DNA from: Novosphingobium sediminis
GTDB taxonomy: Bacteria; Pseudomonadota; Alphaproteobacteria; Sphingomonadales; Sphingomonadaceae
Direction of reading: 5' to 3'
NCBI RefSeq assembly: GCF_007991615.1
Contig: NZ_BJYR01000017.1
Location: 1 to 62,909, forward strand
DNA: 62,909 nucleotides
Shown one piece after another: positions 54,551-62,909 of this stretch. The position numbers were made by a program, and so were the translations under genes. Within the stretch, counting starts at the first letter, position 1. Every line of letters starts with the position of its first letter. The notes under the pieces are model-generated. The model was not told the origin of the DNA and ran no database searches. It saw only the letters and a list, made by a program, of their open reading frames with translations.

Positions 54551-55453
54551 ATGATGGTCAATGGCTGGATCATTCTCGACAAGCCGCACGGGCTTGGCTC
54601 GACGCAGGCCGTGGGGGCGGTGAAACGCAACCTGCGGGAGGCGGGGTACGGCAAGGTCAAGGTCGGCCATGGCGGGACGCTTGATCCGCTGGCGACCGGC
54701 ATCCTGCCCATCGCGATCGGTGAGGCAACCAAGTTGGCCGGGCGGATGCTCGATGCGAGCAAGGAATATGCCTTTACCGTGCGCTTCGGCGCGGAGACGG
54801 ATACGCTCGATCTTGAGGGCAAAGTCATCGCCACCAGCGAAGTCCTGCCTGCTCTGGCCGATGTGGAAGCCGTGCTGCCGCGCTTCAGCGGGCCGATCGA
54901 GCAGGTGCCGCCGGCCTTTTCCGCGATCATGGTCGATGGGGCGCGGGCCTATGATCTGGCGCGGGCAGGGGAGGATGTCGTCCTGAAGTCCCGCGCCGTG
55001 ACGATCCATAGCCTGCAGATCATGGCGGCTGCTGAGGAGGAAGTGACGCTCGTCGCCCACGTCTCAAAGGGCACCTATATTCGCAGCCTTGCCCGCGACA
55101 TCGCCCATGCGCTCGGCACAGTTGGCCACGTCACCATGCTGCGCCGCCTGCGTGCGGGTCCGTTCGGCGCATCCCAAGCGATTTCACTGGACAAATTGAA
55201 CGATGTGGGTAAGGGCGCACCCCTTGAACACATACTCTTGCCGCTGGAGGCAGGGCTGGTCGACATCCCGGCTCTTGATCTCACGCCCGAGCAGGCAAGG
55301 GCGGTCCGCCAGGGCCGCGTTCTTGACGGGCTGCCCCATAACGACGGGCTTTACTGGGTGCGCAGCGGCAGAACGCCGGTGGCCTTGGTCGAGCTTTCAG
55401 GTTCCAGCCTGACCGTTGTTCGAGGGTTCAACCTTCCCGATGTCGCGGAGTAA
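54551..55453 (+). CDS. truB: tRNA pseudouridine-55 synthase TruB
   Basis: Makes pseudouridine 55 in the T arm of tRNAs; 300 residues. The catalytic Asp is in [28 protein letters not shown], the [15 protein letters not shown] strand and [12 protein letters not shown] are present. The C-terminal PUA-like region is complete. The start is ATG 54551 (a second ATG follows at once). Its stop overlaps the first possible start of rpsO. Confidence 0.97.
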   Translation: MMVNGWIILDKPHGLGSTQAVGAVKRNLREAGYGKVKVGHGGTLDPLATGILPIAIGEATKLAGRMLDASKEYAFTVRFGAETDTLDLEGKVIATSEVLPALADVEAVLPRFSGPIEQVPPAFSAIMVDGARAYDLARAGEDVVLKSRAVTIHSLQIMAAAEEEVTLVAHVSKGTYIRSLARDIAHALGTVGHVTMLRRLRAGPFGASQAISLDKLNDVGKGAPLEHILLPLEAGLVDIPALDLTPEQARAVRQGRVLDGLPHNDGLYWVRSGRTPVALVELSGSSLTVVRGFNLPDVAE

Positions 55454-55458
55454 TGAAA

Positions 55459-55728
55459 ATGTCGGTTACCGCTGAAAAGAAGCAGGAAATCATTGCGGAC
55501 AACGCGCGCGCTGCAAACGACACCGGTTCGCCGGAAGTGCAGGTCGCGATCCTCACGAGCCGCATCCTGACCCTGACCGAGCACTTCAAGGCTCACCACA
55601 AGGACAACCATTCGCGCCGCGGGCTGCTGATGATGGTCAACAAGCGGCGCTCGCTGCTGGACTATCTGAAGAAGAAGGATGTGGAGCGCTACAATGCCCT
55701 CATCCAGAAGCTCGGTCTGCGCAAGTAA
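55459..55728 (+). CDS. rpsO: Ribosomal protein S15
   Basis: Primary 16S rRNA-binding protein; 89 residues, exactly the usual length when ATG 55459 is used (GGAG at 55447-55450 is at good spacing; ATG 55453 would add two residues). Motifs: [35 protein letters not shown] and [16 protein letters not shown] clear terminator follows at 55739. Confidence 0.98.
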   Translation: MSVTAEKKQEIIADNARAANDTGSPEVQVAILTSRILTLTEHFKAHHKDNHSRRGLLMMVNKRRSLLDYLKKKDVERYNALIQKLGLRK

Positions 55729-55738
55729 CCAAGCAGGA

Positions 55739-55764
55739 AGCGGCCCCCAAGCGGGCCGCTTTTT
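55739..55764 (+). terminator. Rho-independent terminator after rpsO
   Basis: AGCGGCCC / GGGCCGCT form a perfect 8-base stem with loop CCAAGC, followed by TTTT. In enteric bacteria the rpsO terminator region is also a processing site before pnp; the same arrangement is seen here. Confidence 0.85.
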
Positions 55765-55896
55765 GCATTTGGCACCCGCTACGCAATTCGGCGTGCGGGA
55801 CCCATGGGGGCCAGACAAGTGCCCCGCACCGGACCGGGACGGCACACCCGGCAGCAAACCCCGCACGCAATAGGGCGGCGGGCTGAAGGAAGACAC

Positions 55897-58200
55897 ATGT
55901 TCGACGTCAAGACAGTATCGCTGGAGTGGGGCGGCAAGACCCTCACTCTGGAAACCGGCCGCATTGCCCGTCAGGCTGACGGCGCGGTCCTCGCCACGTA
56001 CGGCGAAACGGTTGTGCTCTGCGCGGTGACCGCCGCCAAGAAGGTCAAGGAAGGCCAGGACTTCTTCCCGCTGACCGTGCACTATCAGGAAAAGTTCTCT
56101 TCCGCCGGGCGCATCCCGGGCGGCTTCTTCAAGCGCGAACGCGGCGCGACGGAAAAGGAAACGCTGGTTTCCCGTCTGATCGACCGTCCGGTCCGTCCGC
56201 TGTTCCCCGAAGGTTTCTACAACGAGATCAACGTCATCGCCCAGGTGCTGAGCTATGACGGCGAGACCGAACCCGATATCGTTGCGATGATCGCGGCTTC
56301 GGCTGCGCTGACCATCTCGGGCGTTCCCTTCATGGGCCCGATCGGCGCTGCTCGCGTCGGTTTCAAGGACGGCGAGTACCAGCTCAACCCGTCGATGTCG
56401 CAGGTTGCCGAAGGCCGCCTCGATCTCGTCGTCGCCGCCACCGATGCGGCCGTGATGATGGTCGAATCCGAAGCCAAGGAACTGACCGAAGACGAAATGC
56501 TCGGCGCGGTCATGTTTGCGCATGACGAGATCCGCAAGGTCGTCGGCGCGATCATCTCGCTCGCCGAGAAGGCCGCCAAGGATCCGTGGGAAATCGACCT
56601 CACCGACAACACGGCGGAGATCAAGGCCAAGCTCAAGGCGCTCGTCGGCGCCGATGTGGCTGCTGCCTACAAGCTCACCGACAAGTCGGCACGTTCCAAT
56701 GCGCTGAACGAAGCGCGTGCCAAGGCCAAGGAAGCCTTCGCCGCTGAAGGCGCACAGACCCAGATGGTCGCGATGAAGACCATGAAGAAGGTCGAGGCGG
56801 ACATCGTTCGCGGCGCCATCCTCAAGGACGGTACGCGCATCGACGGGCGCACCACCACGCAGGTTCGCCCGATCGAATCGATCGTCGGCTTCCTGCCGCG
56901 CACGCATGGCTCGTCGCTGTTCACGCGCGGTGAAACGCAGGCGATTTGCACCACCACGCTGGGCACCAAGGACGCCGAGCAGATGATCGACGGCCTCGAT
57001 GGCCTGTCGTATCAGCGCTTCATGCTGCACTACAACTTCCCGCCCTACTCGGTCGGTGAAGTGGGCCGCTTCGGCGCGCCAGGCCGCCGCGAGGTTGGTC
57101 ACGGCAAGCTGGCATGGCGCGCGCTGCACCCGGTGTTGCCGACCAAGGACGAGTTCCCCTACACGATCCGCGTGCTCTCGGACATCACCGAGTCCAACGG
57201 TTCCTCGTCGATGGCGACCGTCTGCGGCGGCTGCCTTTCGATGATGGACGCGGGCGTTCCCATCGAGCGTCCGGTTTCGGGCATCGCCATGGGCCTCATC
57301 CTTGAAGGCGACGAGTTCGCCGTCCTTTCGGACATCCTGGGCGATGAGGATCACCTCGGCGACATGGACTTCAAGGTGGCTGGCACCAGCGCTGGCATCA
57401 CCACGATGCAGATGGACATCAAGATCGCGGGCATCACGCGCGAGATCATGGCCAAGGCGCTGCATCAGGCGAGCGAAGGCCGTGCGCACATCCTGAACGA
57501 GATGACCAAGGCGCTGGGTTCGGCGCGTACCGAGCTTTCGGCCCACGCTCCGCGTATCGAGTCGATCCAGATCGACAAGTCGAAGATCCGCGAAGTGATC
57601 GGCACCGGCGGCAAGGTGATCCGCGAGATCGTCGCCGAAACCGGCGCCAAGGTGGATATCGACGATGAGGGTCTGATCAAGATCAGCTCGTCCGACATCA
57701 ACCAGATCGAGGCCGCGAAGAAGTGGATCCTCGGCATCGTGGAAGAAGCCGAAGTCGGCAAGATCTATGATGGCAAGGTCGTGAACATCGTCGATTTCGG
57801 CGCGTTCGTGAACTTCATGGGTGGCAAGGACGGCCTCGTCCACGTTTCGGAAATGCGCAACGAGCGCGTCGAGAAGCCGACCGATGTCGTCAAGGAAGGC
57901 CAGGCCGTGAAGGTCAAGGTCCTCGAGATCGACCAGCGTGGCAAGGTGCGCCTGTCGATGCGCGTCGTCGATCAGGAAACCGGTGCTGAACTGGAGGACA
58001 CCCGTCCGCCGCGCGAACCGCGTGAACCGCGCGGTGATCGCGGTGATCGCGGCGGTGATCGTCGTGGCCCGGGTGGCCGCGGTGGTGACCGTGGTCCGCG
58101 CCGTGACGGTGGTGGCGGTCGTGACCGCGATCGCGGTCCGCGTGGCGGCGGCGAAGGTGGCGGCGATCACATGCCGGCATTCCTCAAGTCGGACGACTGA
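55897..58200 (+). CDS. pnp: Polynucleotide phosphorylase
   Basis: 3'-to-5' phosphorolytic exoribonuclease of the RNA degradosome; 767 residues. Two RNase PH domains ([34 protein letters not shown]) flank a helical domain, followed by KH ([19 protein letters not shown]) and S1 ([17 protein letters not shown]) domains. The last 65 residues are a RGG/RGD-rich repetitive tail (from [11 protein letters not shown]) ending AFLKSDD, longer than in E. coli. ATG 55897 is preceded by GAAGGAAG. Confidence 0.97.
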   Translation: MFDVKTVSLEWGGKTLTLETGRIARQADGAVLATYGETVVLCAVTAAKKVKEGQDFFPLTVHYQEKFSSAGRIPGGFFKRERGATEKETLVSRLIDRPVRPLFPEGFYNEINVIAQVLSYDGETEPDIVAMIAASAALTISGVPFMGPIGAARVGFKDGEYQLNPSMSQVAEGRLDLVVAATDAAVMMVESEAKELTEDEMLGAVMFAHDEIRKVVGAIISLAEKAAKDPWEIDLTDNTAEIKAKLKALVGADVAAAYKLTDKSARSNALNEARAKAKEAFAAEGAQTQMVAMKTMKKVEADIVRGAILKDGTRIDGRTTTQVRPIESIVGFLPRTHGSSLFTRGETQAICTTTLGTKDAEQMIDGLDGLSYQRFMLHYNFPPYSVGEVGRFGAPGRREVGHGKLAWRALHPVLPTKDEFPYTIRVLSDITESNGSSSMATVCGGCLSMMDAGVPIERPVSGIAMGLILEGDEFAVLSDILGDEDHLGDMDFKVAGTSAGITTMQMDIKIAGITREIMAKALHQASEGRAHILNEMTKALGSARTELSAHAPRIESIQIDKSKIREVIGTGGKVIREIVAETGAKVDIDDEGLIKISSSDINQIEAAKKWILGIVEEAEVGKIYDGKVVNIVDFGAFVNFMGGKDGLVHVSEMRNERVEKPTDVVKEGQAVKVKVLEIDQRGKVRLSMRVVDQETGAELEDTRPPREPREPRGDRGDRGGDRRGPGGRGGDRGPRRDGGGGRDRDRGPRGGGEGGGDHMPAFLKSDD

Positions 58201-58228
58201 TCGTCTGGCTTGCAGCCAAGTGAAACAG

Positions 58229-58258
58229 GGGCTCGCGGGAAACCGCGGGCCCTTTTTT
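58229..58258 (+). terminator. Rho-independent terminator after pnp
   Basis: A 10-base stem (GGGCTCGCGG/CCGCGGGCCC, one wobble) closed by a GAAA tetraloop and followed by six T residues. Confidence 0.85.
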
Positions 58259-58317
58259 CTTGCCTTGGCGCGGGTGGCGGGAGAGCATCAAGACTGTCAA
58301 AAGCGGGAGGGAAGACG

Positions 58318-60453
58318 ATGCGGCTGAAGCGCGCCAAGGGTGTGGTCATGGCGGGGCTGCTGGCCTCATCCGGCGCGGCGCTGGCCTGCGCGGATGTCGG
58401 CTGCGATCCCACCTGGTCGCTGTTTGGCGGGGCGCAGGCCTGCCATAACCGGGTGGTGATCGCGCCGGGCAACGACAGTCGGGTGAACCTGCTGGCGCTG
58501 CTGCGCGATTCAGCGGGGCTGGGCCTCACCGGCGCGGTGGCGGGCGGGGGCGACTACCCCAAGACGGAATATGACGAGACCGGTTTCGGCCACACGTTCC
58601 TCGATTGGGGCATGGTGACGCGGGCCTGGGTACCAGCGTTCGATCCTGCTGCCGAACCGCCGGTAGACGCAATCGATGGCCCGTGCGGGGCTTTCCGCGC
58701 GGCGACGCCTCAGTTTGCCGACGCGCTTGCGGCCAACCGCACACTTCCGCAGGCCGAGCGAACCGCCCTCACGGCTGCGAGAGCGCAGCTGGTTGCGCGC
58801 TGCGCCGATCCCAAGCTGCCCGCCGTGCTGCCCGGCGTGGCAGCGAGCAGCGCGCCCGGGAAGGCGTTCCTTGGCTATCTGGCCGCATCCGATGCGTTCT
58901 ATGCCTCGCACTACGGCGAGGCGGCGCAGGGCTATGCTGGGCTTGTCGGTGCGGCCGATCCCTGGGTTGCGGAAACCGCGCGCTACATGGTCGCCCGCGC
59001 CTGGCTGGGCGAGGCCTTGGTGCACAGCATGGACGAATATGGCTTTTTCGGCGGCCTCAAGGCGGTCGACAAGGCTGCGGCGCAGCGCGGGAAGGCGGCG
59101 CTTGCTGACTATCTCAAGGCCTATCCCAAGGGCCGCTATGCCGATTCCGCCAGGGGGTTGGAGCGGCGCGCGATGTGGCTCTCGGGCGATTTTGCGGCAC
59201 TTGGTGAGCGCTATGAGAGCGTGTTGGCCGCAGCGCCCAAGGAAGGTGAGGCGCTGGTCGATCTCATCAACGAAACGGACGGCAAGTATCTCTCCACTAG
59301 TGACAATCCCAATCCGCGCGGTGGTGGACTGTTGTTGCTGGCGGCGGCGGATCTCATGGCCATGCGTGTCGCCAACCCCGATGACCGCTACGACATGGGC
59401 GTCGCGGGTTCCCCGCTTGATGCGGATGTGCTGGCCAGCCAGCAGGCGAGCTTCCTGCGCGCACCGCAGCTCTATTCGTTCCTGCAGGCGAACCATGCGT
59501 TCTACGTTGCCAAGGACTATGCGCGCGTGCTGCAGTTGATCCCCGACGATGCGAAGCGGGCGAGCTACACCCCGCTCGCGTTCAGCCGGCAGGTTCTGCG
59601 CGGGCAGGCGCTGGCGGCGAAGGGCGATCCGAACGAGGCGGGCTTCTGGCTCGAACTGCTGGGCGGGGCAAAGGCGCTCTGGCAGCGGCCCACGGTGGAA
59701 CTCGCACTCGCCATGAACTGGGAGCGGCATGGTAAGCTGGCGCAAGTCTTCGCGGCCGGATCGCCGATCACCGACCGAATGGTGCGCGATATCCTGCTGA
59801 CGCATTCCGCTGGTCCGGCGCTGCTGCGCCGCGCTGCGCTGGATGTCGCCAACCCGCAGGAGCAGCGCGATACCGCGCTGTTCACGCTCCTCTACAAGCA
59901 ACTGAGTCGCGGCGACTATGCGGGGTTTCGCAGCAACCAGTCACTCGCGCGCACCGATGCGCCAACCGACGGGCTGTGGGGCTTTGGCCCCGGAACGATT
60001 GCGCCGCTCGGAGTCTTCGCCAAGGGCCGCACTGGCGACGGCGGGTTTGCCTGCCCCGCACTGATCGCCACGGCGGCGACGCTCGCGGCCAATCCGCAGG
60101 ATGTCCACGCCCGGCTGTGCCTTGGCGAGTTCTGGCGGCTCAATGGTTTCGACGGGTTCACCGCGCTCGATACCGCGCCGCCGAAAGGCCAATTGGGCGG
60201 AGCGGCGAACGACTACCCCGGCAAGCCCCTCGCGCGCGGAGCAATCTACGCCTCGGTCATTTCCGATCCGCGCAGCGCGCCGGATGACCGCGCCTATGCG
60301 CTATATCGGGCGGTCAATTGCTACGGACCCTCAGGCTACAACAGCTGCGGCGGCGAGGATGTTCCGATCGCGGCGCGCAAAGGCTGGTACGACCGGCTGA
60401 GGCGCGAGTTTCCGAAAAGCCGCTGGGCGAAGAAGCTGAAGTATTATTGGTGA
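58318..60453 (+). CDS. Exported protein of unknown function, partner of DUF3142 protein
   Basis: A 711-residue protein with a signal peptide (MRLKRAKGVVMAGLLASSGAALA, cleavage before CADVGC). The mature part is helical with TPR/SEL1-like character (YAGLVGAADPWVAETARYMVARAWL; repeated Ala/Leu helices) and scattered cysteines at both ends. No catalytic motif is recognised. GGGAGGGA lies at good spacing before ATG 58318. It is coupled to the DUF3142 gene by a GTGA overlap, so the two products probably work together. Confidence 0.75.
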   Translation: MRLKRAKGVVMAGLLASSGAALACADVGCDPTWSLFGGAQACHNRVVIAPGNDSRVNLLALLRDSAGLGLTGAVAGGGDYPKTEYDETGFGHTFLDWGMVTRAWVPAFDPAAEPPVDAIDGPCGAFRAATPQFADALAANRTLPQAERTALTAARAQLVARCADPKLPAVLPGVAASSAPGKAFLGYLAASDAFYASHYGEAAQGYAGLVGAADPWVAETARYMVARAWLGEALVHSMDEYGFFGGLKAVDKAAAQRGKAALADYLKAYPKGRYADSARGLERRAMWLSGDFAALGERYESVLAAAPKEGEALVDLINETDGKYLSTSDNPNPRGGGLLLLAAADLMAMRVANPDDRYDMGVAGSPLDADVLASQQASFLRAPQLYSFLQANHAFYVAKDYARVLQLIPDDAKRASYTPLAFSRQVLRGQALAAKGDPNEAGFWLELLGGAKALWQRPTVELALAMNWERHGKLAQVFAAGSPITDRMVRDILLTHSAGPALLRRAALDVANPQEQRDTALFTLLYKQLSRGDYAGFRSNQSLARTDAPTDGLWGFGPGTIAPLGVFAKGRTGDGGFACPALIATAATLAANPQDVHARLCLGEFWRLNGFDGFTALDTAPPKGQLGGAANDYPGKPLARGAIYASVISDPRSAPDDRAYALYRAVNCYGPSGYNSCGGEDVPIAARKGWYDRLRREFPKSRWAKKLKYYW

Positions 60454-61208
60454 AGCAGGGCTGGGCGGCATTGCTGGCGCTGCCGATGCTGGCGGCGTGC
60501 CAGCCTGCGGAAGCGCCGCAGCCGGTCGATCCAGCGCGCTTCGACCGGTTTTTCCTCTGGGCGGGAGTGCCGCCGCCACCGGCCGTCGCACAGGCGCGCG
60601 AGCTCTATATCCTCGGCGGCGAGATCCGGCGCGGCGGTCCGGTGCGGCTGGTCGCCATGCGGGCAGGGGTGCCGCATGTGGCGCAGGCGAAAGTCTGGCT
60701 GACGGTGCGGACCGAGCGGCTCGATTGGGATGCGCGCGTGTGGGGCGACGTCCGCACCATGCTGGCCCGTTGGCGTGGGGCAGGGAACCGGTTGGAAGGG
60801 CTGCAGATCGATTTTGACGCCGCGACCCCTGGCCTCGACCGCTACCGCACGTTCCTTGAGCAAGTGCGCCGCGAACTGCCGCCGGGCACGCGGCTTTCGA
60901 TCACCGGGCTGCTCGATTGGAGCGCGAACGGCGATCCGGCGGAACTCGCGCGGCTTTCGGGCCTTGTCGATGAAGTGGTGATCCAGACGTATCAGGGGCG
61001 CACCACGATCCCCGGCTATGCTGCGTGGTTTGCCCATATCGACACGCTGCCGTTCACTCACAAGATCGCGCTGGTTGAGGGCGGGGAGTGGACTGCGCCG
61101 GCGGCGCTGGCGCGGGACCGTCGCTTTGCAGGCTATGTCGTCTTCCTGCTTGCTCCGCCCAACGCTAGGCCGCCTTCACCAGCGGGCCGGGATCCTCGCC
61201 GGCCCTGA
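60450..61208 (+). CDS. DUF3142 family lipoprotein
   Basis: A 252-residue lipoprotein: signal peptide with lipobox LAAC (about residues 12-15), then a TIM-barrel-like domain with LQIDFDAATPGLDRYRTFLEQVR and LSITGLLDW, the hallmarks of DUF3142. Related barrels are glycoside-hydrolase-like, but no activity is established. The start is GTG 60450, overlapping the preceding stop. Its last 44 bases overlap the end of the convergent GGDEF gene. Confidence 0.87.
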   Translation: MKQGWAALLALPMLAACQPAEAPQPVDPARFDRFFLWAGVPPPPAVAQARELYILGGEIRRGGPVRLVAMRAGVPHVAQAKVWLTVRTERLDWDARVWGDVRTMLARWRGAGNRLEGLQIDFDAATPGLDRYRTFLEQVRRELPPGTRLSITGLLDWSANGDPAELARLSGLVDEVVIQTYQGRTTIPGYAAWFAHIDTLPFTHKIALVEGGEWTAPAALARDRRFAGYVVFLLAPPNARPPSPAGRDPRRP

Positions 61209-62328
61209 AGATGCGGTTGCGGCCCGATTGCTTGGCCAGATAGAGCGCTTCATCCGCCGCTTTTAGCGCCCCGCTCTTGTCCGGATAGGCAAAGGCATCC
61301 GCGATCCCGCCCGAGAAGGTGATCTTGCCGAAGGGTGTATCATTGGCGCGGTTGACAAGGCGCCGCTCGGCAATCTCCGCGCGTGCCGCGTCGAGCTTCT
61401 TCCACGCCTTGTCGATCGTGTGGTTGCGCAAGACGATCGCAAACTCCTCGCCGCCGTGGCGCGCCACGAAGCACCGCGCATCGGCGATACGGTTGAGCGT
61501 CTCGCTCACGAACTTGAGCACGCGGTCGCCGGCGGGGTGGCCGTGGGTATCGTTGACGCGCTTGAAATGGTCGATATCGACAAAGGCGACGCACAGGCTC
61601 TCGCCGGCTTCGCGCGCCTCGCGCATCTCGCGCTCCAGCATGTGATCGAAGGCGCGCCGATTGGGCAGGCCGGTGAGGTGGTCAATGTCCGCAATCCGCC
61701 GCGTTTCCTCGAGCGAGGTCTGCAACGCTTGCGCACGGCGTTCGCTGCAGGCGAGCTCGTTTTCGACCGCGATGCTGCGTTCCATCATCGCACGGGTCAG
61801 CGCAGCAAGCTCGGTAATCACCACACCAGCGCGGCCGACGCCTTCCAGTTCATCGACATGCTGCCGCAGTGCGCTGCTGTACTCGTTCGTGGCATTGCGC
61901 GCGCCGTTGGTGGCCTTGCTGAATTCGTCGAGGCTATCCTCGAGCCTGCCCATCAGCACGGCGAGTGCTTCGCCGTTCTTGTCGTGCGTGCTTTCCCCGC
62001 GCTGTTCCTCGATCCAGCCGAGCGTGATCGGCAGGCCCTTTTCGGTGCGTTCGAGGATCGTCTGGGCGAGGCGGGGGGCGCCGCCGGTCACGCATTCATA
62101 GGCGACCGTCAGCGTCGTTGGCAGGACTTCGAGTTCGTGGTCGATCAGGAAATCGGCGATCCTGCTGATCATGCGCCGCTTTGCCGGGAGCCATACCTCG
62201 CGCGCGGTCAGTTCGCGCGAAACCTGGGATTCCTCGCTCGGCTCATCGGCAGATTCTTCGGCGCCGCCGCTGAACCACTGCCACCAGCGCGACTTGCGCG
62301 CGTTCTCGTCTGATGTCTGTTCCCACAT
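61165..62328 (-). CDS. Diguanylate cyclase (GGDEF domain)
   Basis: A 387-residue enzyme making cyclic di-GMP. The N-terminal half is helical with no clear sensor domain; a coiled coil (ALTRAMMERSIAVENELACSERRAQALQ) leads to the GGDEF domain (about 215-375) with LTGLPNRRAFD and active site RHGGEEF. The inhibitory RxxD I-site is not at the usual distance, so product inhibition may be lost. ATG 62328 is chosen over GTG 62352. The PilZ protein at 43091 is a possible receptor for its product. Confidence 0.9.
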   Translation of the reverse strand: MWEQTSDENARKSRWWQWFSGGAEESADEPSEESQVSRELTAREVWLPAKRRMISRIADFLIDHELEVLPTTLTVAYECVTGGAPRLAQTILERTEKGLPITLGWIEEQRGESTHDKNGEALAVLMGRLEDSLDEFSKATNGARNATNEYSSALRQHVDELEGVGRAGVVITELAALTRAMMERSIAVENELACSERRAQALQTSLEETRRIADIDHLTGLPNRRAFDHMLEREMREAREAGESLCVAFVDIDHFKRVNDTHGHPAGDRVLKFVSETLNRIADARCFVARHGGEEFAIVLRNHTIDKAWKKLDAARAEIAERRLVNRANDTPFGKITFSGGIADAFAYPDKSGALKAADEALYLAKQSGRNRIFRAGEDPGPLVKAA

Positions 62329-62446
62329 GCCATCGAGAACGGCAGCACCCACCCGGGGTTAACCACGGGTGGGTGCAAATGGCACGTGAATCTGCGGTTT
62401 TTTGAACCGGATCGGACATGGCTGACCGGTTCGGCCAGCGGCCGCC

Positions 62447-62908
62447 TTAGCGGACCCGGGGGCCACCGAAGGGCATGGGCGGCGGCGGACGGCGATGACC
62501 GCGCGGCAGCTGAGCCTGATAGGCGCGGCCGCAATGCTCGACGCAATAGGGGAAGCCGGGGTTCACCTTGTCACCGCAGAAGTGGAAGTCCGGTTCGCCC
62601 GGGTGGCCCATCGGCCAGCGGCAGATGCGGTCGTTGAGGTCGAGCAGGCCGGTCTTGTCCGCAACTTCCTGGCTGGGACGCGCGGGCACGAGGCGGCGCG
62701 GCGGAGCGGGGGGGATCGGTGCCTGCTGATCACCGGGGCCCTGACGCAAGAAGCCGCCGGGGCCGACCGAGACGATACGCGGCTGCGGCGGCGCGGGGGG
62801 CGCGTCGCTGGCAGGAGCAGGCGATGCAGCCACGGGCGCAGGCGCGGCTTCGACAGGCGCAGCGGGCGCGCGCGGCGCCGGCGGCGGGCTGGCAGGAGCG
62901 GCAGGCGC
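62447..62908 (-). CDS. gcrA: GcrA-like cell-cycle regulator, 5' end cut by window
   Basis: The C-terminal part of a GcrA-family protein, which in Caulobacter binds sigma-70 RNA polymerase and methylated DNA to activate cell-cycle genes. Visible: a Pro/Ala-rich linker (open to the right edge) and the C-terminal domain with CRWPMGHPGEPDFHFCGDKV and PYCVEHCGRAYQ, characteristic of GcrA. The N-terminal DNA-binding helix-turn-helix lies outside. A GTG at 62833 begins a shorter reading but is inside the linker. Confidence 0.78.
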   Translation of the reverse strand, partial: APAAPASPPPAPRAPAAPVEAAPAPVAASPAPASDAPPAPPQPRIVSVGPGGFLRQGPGDQQAPIPPAPPRRLVPARPSQEVADKTGLLDLNDRICRWPMGHPGEPDFHFCGDKVNPGFPYCVEHCGRAYQAQLPRGHRRPPPPMPFGGPRVR

Positions 62909-62909
62909 C

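Noticed and set aside
55351..58170. 939-residue open frame on the minus strand opposite pnp and rpsO
   Set aside because: Same shadow effect; it crosses the rpsO terminator and has no start signal or recognisable domain.
1..62909. Searched for CRISPR arrays, insertion sequences, prophage genes and integrases
   Set aside because: No spaced repeat array, transposase, integrase or phage structural gene was recognised in the window.

Overview
The window is high-GC alphaproteobacterial chromosome, most likely from the Sphingomonadales (a Novosphingobium- or Sphingomonas-like organism). The grounds are the gene orders trpE-trpG-trpD-trpC/moaC-moeA-lexA/comEC/gltX-gltA and rimP-nusA-ylxR-infB-rbfA-truB-rpsO-pnp, an alphaproteobacterial SOS box (GAAC-N7-GAAC) before lexA, a ROSE-type RNA thermometer candidate before an hsp20 gene, a TTAA-N7-TTAAC-like CtrA site and a GcrA-like protein at the right edge. 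This placement is inferred from gene content; no search was run. Most of the window is ordinary core genome with tightly packed operons, many joined by ATGA, GTGA or TGATG overlaps.

Layout. 1-4162: the 3' part of dnaE2 (SOS polymerase), a GNAT acetyltransferase and a phytanoyl-CoA-dioxygenase-like protein. 4163-10948: an uncharacterised signalling-like cluster: a very long membrane-anchored coiled-coil protein, an HPt-like protein without its histidine, a nucleotidyltransferase/CDP-alcohol-transferase-like membrane protein with eroded motifs, an all-helical protein, and a histidine-kinase-like protein with an intact ATPase domain but Pro at the phospho-His position. 10977-26014: gltA, gltX, comEC, lexA, moeA, moaC, an Asp/Glu racemase, an RNase H-like protein, trpC-trpD-trpG-trpE and ppiD. 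26323-33780: tpiA, secG, pyrG, a Crp-family regulator, a secreted GH13 enzyme, hsp20, a glutaredoxin, a nitrilase and DUF1178.

33820-43854: a 10-kb block bounded by two tRNA-Arg genes (CCT and TCT anticodons) and rich in signalling genes. At its centre is a heme nitric-oxide sensor (H-NOX) followed by a hybrid kinase with an N-terminal region resembling HNOBA. Around them are a free-standing 81-residue histidine phosphotransfer (DHp) protein, a receiver plus winged-helix regulator, a PAS-GAF hybrid kinase, a LuxR regulator whose receiver has lost its phospho-Asp, and a PilZ protein. The H-NOX-linked kinase has a damaged ATP-binding domain, so its phosphate may come from the neighbouring intact kinase or from a partner elsewhere. 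This is the best candidate in the window for an undescribed regulatory circuit.

43930-58200: a queuosine-precursor transporter, a DUF1761-like protein, a small membrane peptide with PspC, and the translation/RNA-processing superoperon. The superoperon is interrupted by a DUF1697 gene next to a palindromic repeat cluster, and by a yceI/GNAT/M50-protease insert. 58318-62909: a secreted repeat-rich protein with a DUF3142 lipoprotein, a diguanylate cyclase and the 3' part of a gcrA-like gene. The same palindromic repeat that follows infB also lies in frame inside dnaE2.
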